From Gammaproteobacteria bacterium (GTDB lineage Bacteria; Pseudomonadota; Gammaproteobacteria; Pseudomonadales; Azotimanducaceae), in the NCBI GenBank assembly GCA_009839405.1, contig VXPR01000082.1:1524-9414 (forward strand): a DNA stretch of 7,891 bases, in the 5' to 3' direction. The position numbers were made by a program, and so were the translations under genes. Positions 5,512 through 7,891 of the stretch are shown in pieces; the stretch's first letter is position 1; every line of letters starts with the position of its first letter. A model generated the notes under the pieces. That model saw only the letters and a program-made list of their open reading frames with translations. It ran no database searches and was not told where the DNA came from.

Positions 5512-6912
5512 ATGGCTGCCAGAGCTGCGAGAGCAAAGACCTTGGGGAAGCTCAAGGCATCCGGCCTCGAGATGCTGCCGGTGAAGGCGGAGATGCGCCG
5601 CAACCTCATCGCCAAGATTCGCGCCGGCGAGCCCCTATTCCCCGGCATCGTCGGTTACGACGAGACGGTGCTGCCGCAGATCACCAACGCCATCCTCGGC
5701 GGTCAGGACGTCATCCTGCTCGGCGAGCGCGGCCAGGCGAAGTCGCGCATCGTCCGCAGCCTCACGAGCCTGCTCGACGAGTTCACGCCCGTCATCGAAG
5801 GCGCCGAGATTCCCGAAGACCCGTTCGCGCCCATCACCGCTCAAGGCCGTGCCATCGTCGCCGAGCAGGGCGACGAAACCCCAATCCGCTGGATGCATCG
5901 CGATGAGCGCTATGGCGAGAAGCTGGCGACGCCGGACATCACCATCGCCGACCTCATCGGCGAGGTGGACCCGATCAAGGTGGCCGAGGGTCGCTATCTC
6001 TCGGACGAGTTCACCATCCACTTCGGCCTCGTGCCGCGGGTGAATCGCGGCATCTTCGCGATCAACGAGCTGCCAGACCTCTCGGAGCGCATCCAGGTGG
6101 GCCTCCTGAACGTGCTCGAAGAGCGCGACGTGCAGATTCGCGGCCACAAGGTGCGCCTGCCGCTCGACGTGTTCCTCATTGCCACAGCGAACCCGGAGGA
6201 CTACACCAACCGCGGCCGCATCATCACGCCGCTGAAGGATCGCTACGGCGCCCAGGTACGCACCCACTATCCAGACGAGATCGGCCAGGAAATCGACATC
6301 ATGGAACAGGAAGCGGCGTCGCTCGACATGAGCGACTACCGCGTCCACGTGCCGGACTACATGAAGGAGATCGTCGCCGAGATGACCCGCCAGGCGCGTT
6401 CCTCTCCCGACATCAACCAGCGCTCCGGCGTCTCCGTGCGGGCGTCGGTCGCCAACTACGAAGCGCTGCTCGCCAACGCCTTCCGCCGCGCCCTGCGCCT
6501 GAACGAGCTCGACGTGATCCCGCGCATCTCCGACCTGCCCTTCGTGCTGCCATCGCTGCAAGGCAAGGTGGAGTTCGAGGCGATGGAGGAAGGGCAGGAG
6601 GACAAGATCGTCGAGCGCATCCTCACCGCCTCCGTGAAGGCGGTGTTCGACCGCCGGATGGACGTGAACGAGCTTGAGAACATCGTGCTCTCGTTTGGCG
6701 ATGGCCTCTCCGTCGAGACCGGGGAGAGCGCTGCGGTGATGTCCTACGACTCCGTGATGGAGTCCATTCCCGGCATGGCGGAAGTGGTCTCCGGCCTCGT
6801 TTCTGAACCGGCCGCCATGCCGAGCGCCGTCGAGTTCGTGCTCGAAGGCCTGCACCTGCACAAGCTGCTGAACAAATACAGCGCCGGCGGGCGCGCGACC
6901 TTCACCGGGTGA
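5512..6912 (+). CDS. MoxR/ChlI-type AAA+ ATPase, partner of the downstream VWA protein
   Basis: A 466-residue cytoplasmic AAA+ ATPase of the magnesium-chelatase ChlI/MoxR group, similar in length and plan to mycobacterial Rv0958-type proteins. Walker A is GERGQAKS (71-78); the Walker B region RGIFAINELPDL (179-190) has Asn185-Glu186 instead of the usual Asp-Glu; the following helix SERIQVGLLNVLEERDVQIRG (191-211) and sensor-1 segment IATANPEDYTNRGR (223-236) are typical, and the sensor-2 region includes RSGVSVR (304-310). The C-terminal third (345-466) is helical and acidic. Family role: hexameric ATPase that works with a VWA-domain partner to remodel targets or insert metal cofactors; the target here is unknown. 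The ATG at 5512 has AAGGA 11 bases upstream and starts a basic N-terminus (MAARAARAKTLGKLK). The VWA-type gene follows after 90 bases on the same strand; both are likely one operon. Confidence 0.92.
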   Translation: MAARAARAKTLGKLKASGLEMLPVKAEMRRNLIAKIRAGEPLFPGIVGYDETVLPQITNAILGGQDVILLGERGQAKSRIVRSLTSLLDEFTPVIEGAEIPEDPFAPITAQGRAIVAEQGDETPIRWMHRDERYGEKLATPDITIADLIGEVDPIKVAEGRYLSDEFTIHFGLVPRVNRGIFAINELPDLSERIQVGLLNVLEERDVQIRGHKVRLPLDVFLIATANPEDYTNRGRIITPLKDRYGAQVRTHYPDEIGQEIDIMEQEAASLDMSDYRVHVPDYMKEIVAEMTRQARSSPDINQRSGVSVRASVANYEALLANAFRRALRLNELDVIPRISDLPFVLPSLQGKVEFEAMEEGQEDKIVERILTASVKAVFDRRMDVNELENIVLSFGDGLSVETGESAAVMSYDSVMESIPGMAEVVSGLVSEPAAMPSAVEFVLEGLHLHKLLNKYSAGGRATFTG

Positions 6913-7002
6913 AGGTGCGCCCTGCGGGCGTGTTGGAGCTTTTCGCTAGCGCGGGAACTCCAAGGGTCACCTGAAGCCTGCCAAGGCAAGGGGGAACGAG
7001 CC
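6913..7002 (+). other. Structured intercistronic region between ATPase and VWA genes
   Basis: The 90-base gap can fold into a branched RNA: outer stem AGGTG (6913-6917) with CACCT (6968-6972); first inner hairpin CGCCC (6918-6922) with GGGCG (6926-6930); second inner hairpin TTGGAG (6933-6938) with CTCCAA (6958-6963), the latter enclosing the palindrome CGCTAGCG. A smaller GCCT/AGGC hairpin (6976-6987) lies just before the ribosome-binding site AAGGGGG of the VWA gene. There is no T-tract, so it is not a canonical terminator. It may be a processing site or stability element setting the ATPase-to-VWA ratio (inference). Confidence 0.4.
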
Positions 7003-7891
7003 ATGCGCCGATTCGTCACTCGCCACCGCTTCTCGCAATGGGACGGCAGCCAGATGCTGGCCCACTCCGCCGACGATGCCCTAGGCGCGATGGTGGACGA
7101 CCTGATGGAATACGGCGACCTGCGCTGGGCGATGCGCAACCTCTTCTCCCGCGGCATGGACATCCCCGGCGGCGATCGCCTGCAAGGCATGCGAGAAATG
7201 CTCAAGACCCTGCGCGAGCGCAAAAAGGAGCGGCTGTCGCAGTTCGACCTCTCGAGCGTGATGGACGACATCGGCCGCAAGCTCGACGAAATCATCGGCA
7301 TGGAACGCTCGCGCATCGACGAGTGGAAGGGCGGCGGGAACCGCGAAGCCGGTGGCGAAGGAGGTGACAGCAACGAGAGCACCGACGCTACCGGCAAAGG
7401 CGACGCCGACAAAGACGCCGGCAAGGCGGAGGACTTCACAGACGACCTTCTGCGCCAGATCGCCGAAAAGAACGCCAGTGAGCTCGACAACCTGCCGGAA
7501 GACCCCGCCGGCAAGATGAACGCCTTGCAGAAGTACGAGTTCCTGGACCCCGAGGCGCAGAAGAAATACCTTGAACTCTTGAACCAGCTCCGCAAGGCCA
7601 TGACGCAGTCGTTCTTCAACAACATCGAGCAGATGGTGAAGAACATGTCGGACGGCGACATCAAGCGCATGAAGGACATGCTACGGGCGCTGAACGAGAT
7701 GCTGGCGCGACGCGCCGCCGGCGACGATCCCGAGTTCGACCGCTTCATGGACGAGTTCGGCGACATGTTCGGCGAGAACCCGCCGAAGAACCTCGACGAA
7801 CTCTTGGAGCAGATGCGCCAGCAGATGGCGGCGGCCCAGTCGCTGTTGAATTCGCTGAGCCCAGAGCAACGCTCCCAGCTCAGCCAGCTCC
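7003..7891 (+). CDS. VWA-domain protein, MoxR partner (N-terminal part, truncated by window end)
   Basis: An open reading frame of 296 complete codons with no stop before the window end. The ATG at 7003 has AAGGGGG eight bases upstream. The N-terminus FSQWDGSQ (10-17), then GDLRWAMRNLFSRGM (38-52) and FDLSSVMDDIGRKLDEI (81-97), are family features of the large VWA proteins paired with Rv0958-type ATPases (Rv0959-type). A hydrophilic Gly/Asp/Lys/Glu-rich linker (about 109-144) separates this from a helical region with YEFLDPEAQKKY (178-189), MKDMLRALNEMLARRA (223-238) and SLSPEQRSQL (284-293). In this family the VWA domain with its metal-ion-dependent adhesion site lies further C-terminal, beyond the window, so it is not seen here. 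The expected role is the substrate-recognition or adaptor subunit for the upstream ATPase. No signal peptide or membrane segment is visible. Confidence 0.82.
   Translation, partial: MRRFVTRHRFSQWDGSQMLAHSADDALGAMVDDLMEYGDLRWAMRNLFSRGMDIPGGDRLQGMREMLKTLRERKKERLSQFDLSSVMDDIGRKLDEIIGMERSRIDEWKGGGNREAGGEGGDSNESTDATGKGDADKDAGKAEDFTDDLLRQIAEKNASELDNLPEDPAGKMNALQKYEFLDPEAQKKYLELLNQLRKAMTQSFFNNIEQMVKNMSDGDIKRMKDMLRALNEMLARRAAGDDPEFDRFMDEFGDMFGENPPKNLDELLEQMRQQMAAAQSLLNSLSPEQRSQLSQL

Noticed and set aside
5635..6861. A 408-codon minus-strand open frame
   Set aside because: It is antisense to the MoxR-type ATPase and rich in His, Val and Glu, as expected from complementing GC-rich codons; the sense strand carries all the family motifs.
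6744..7766. A 340-codon minus-strand Ser/Arg-rich open frame
   Set aside because: It spans the end of the ATPase gene, the gap and much of the VWA gene in antisense; low-complexity Ser/Arg content and no domain.

Overview
The window is a compact, GC-rich (by eye about 60-65%) stretch of bacterial chromosome with eight genes in short divergent and convergent blocks, spacers under 160 bases, clear Shine-Dalgarno sequences and G/C-biased third codon positions. No rRNA, tRNA, CRISPR, transposase, phage gene or plasmid function is visible. Gene content (metal-dependent amidohydrolases, an isocitrate/isopropylmalate-type dehydrogenase, a sucrase/ferredoxin-like protein, a MoxR-VWA pair) fits a heterotrophic proteobacterium, possibly an uncultured marine gammaproteobacterium. 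That placement is an impression from protein style, not a demonstrated assignment.

Left block, minus strand (1-2407), read right to left: two tandem paralogous genes for 54-residue single-span membrane microproteins (2407-2243, 2212-2048), then a D-aminoacylase-like amidohydrolase of 565 residues (1941-244), then the start of a second amidohydrolase of the COG2159 type (225-1, cut by the window edge). The first 149 bases contain a perfect 39-base inverted repeat with one arm beginning exactly at base 1. It turns the second amidohydrolase gene back on its own antisense and looks like a fold-back artefact at a contig end.

Middle block, plus strand (2557-4466): an NAD-type beta-decarboxylating dehydrogenase with a GTG start and an unusual N-terminal motif, followed with no gap by an alpha/beta hydrolase. 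They are very likely co-transcribed and may act on successive intermediates of a small catabolic pathway, substrate unknown. This block diverges from the microprotein genes over a 149-base spacer.

Right block: a minus-strand sucrase/ferredoxin-like protein (5352-4525), convergent with the hydrolase, carries the Cys-x8-Cys and His-x3-His pattern of Apd1-type [2Fe-2S] proteins. It diverges from a plus-strand pair, a MoxR/ChlI-type AAA+ ATPase (5512-6912) and the N-terminal half of its VWA-type partner (7003 to the window end). MoxR-VWA pairs usually act as a chaperone-like machine that installs metal cofactors or remodels a target complex. The divergent spacer holds a strong hairpin and a three-copy inverted motif, and the 90-base gap inside the ATPase-VWA pair can fold into a branched structure.

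The most interesting points are the tandem microproteins that differ by exactly one heptad, the repeat-rich divergent control region, the amidohydrolase whose second metal half-site seems to have been replaced, and the terminal inverted repeat as a data-quality warning.
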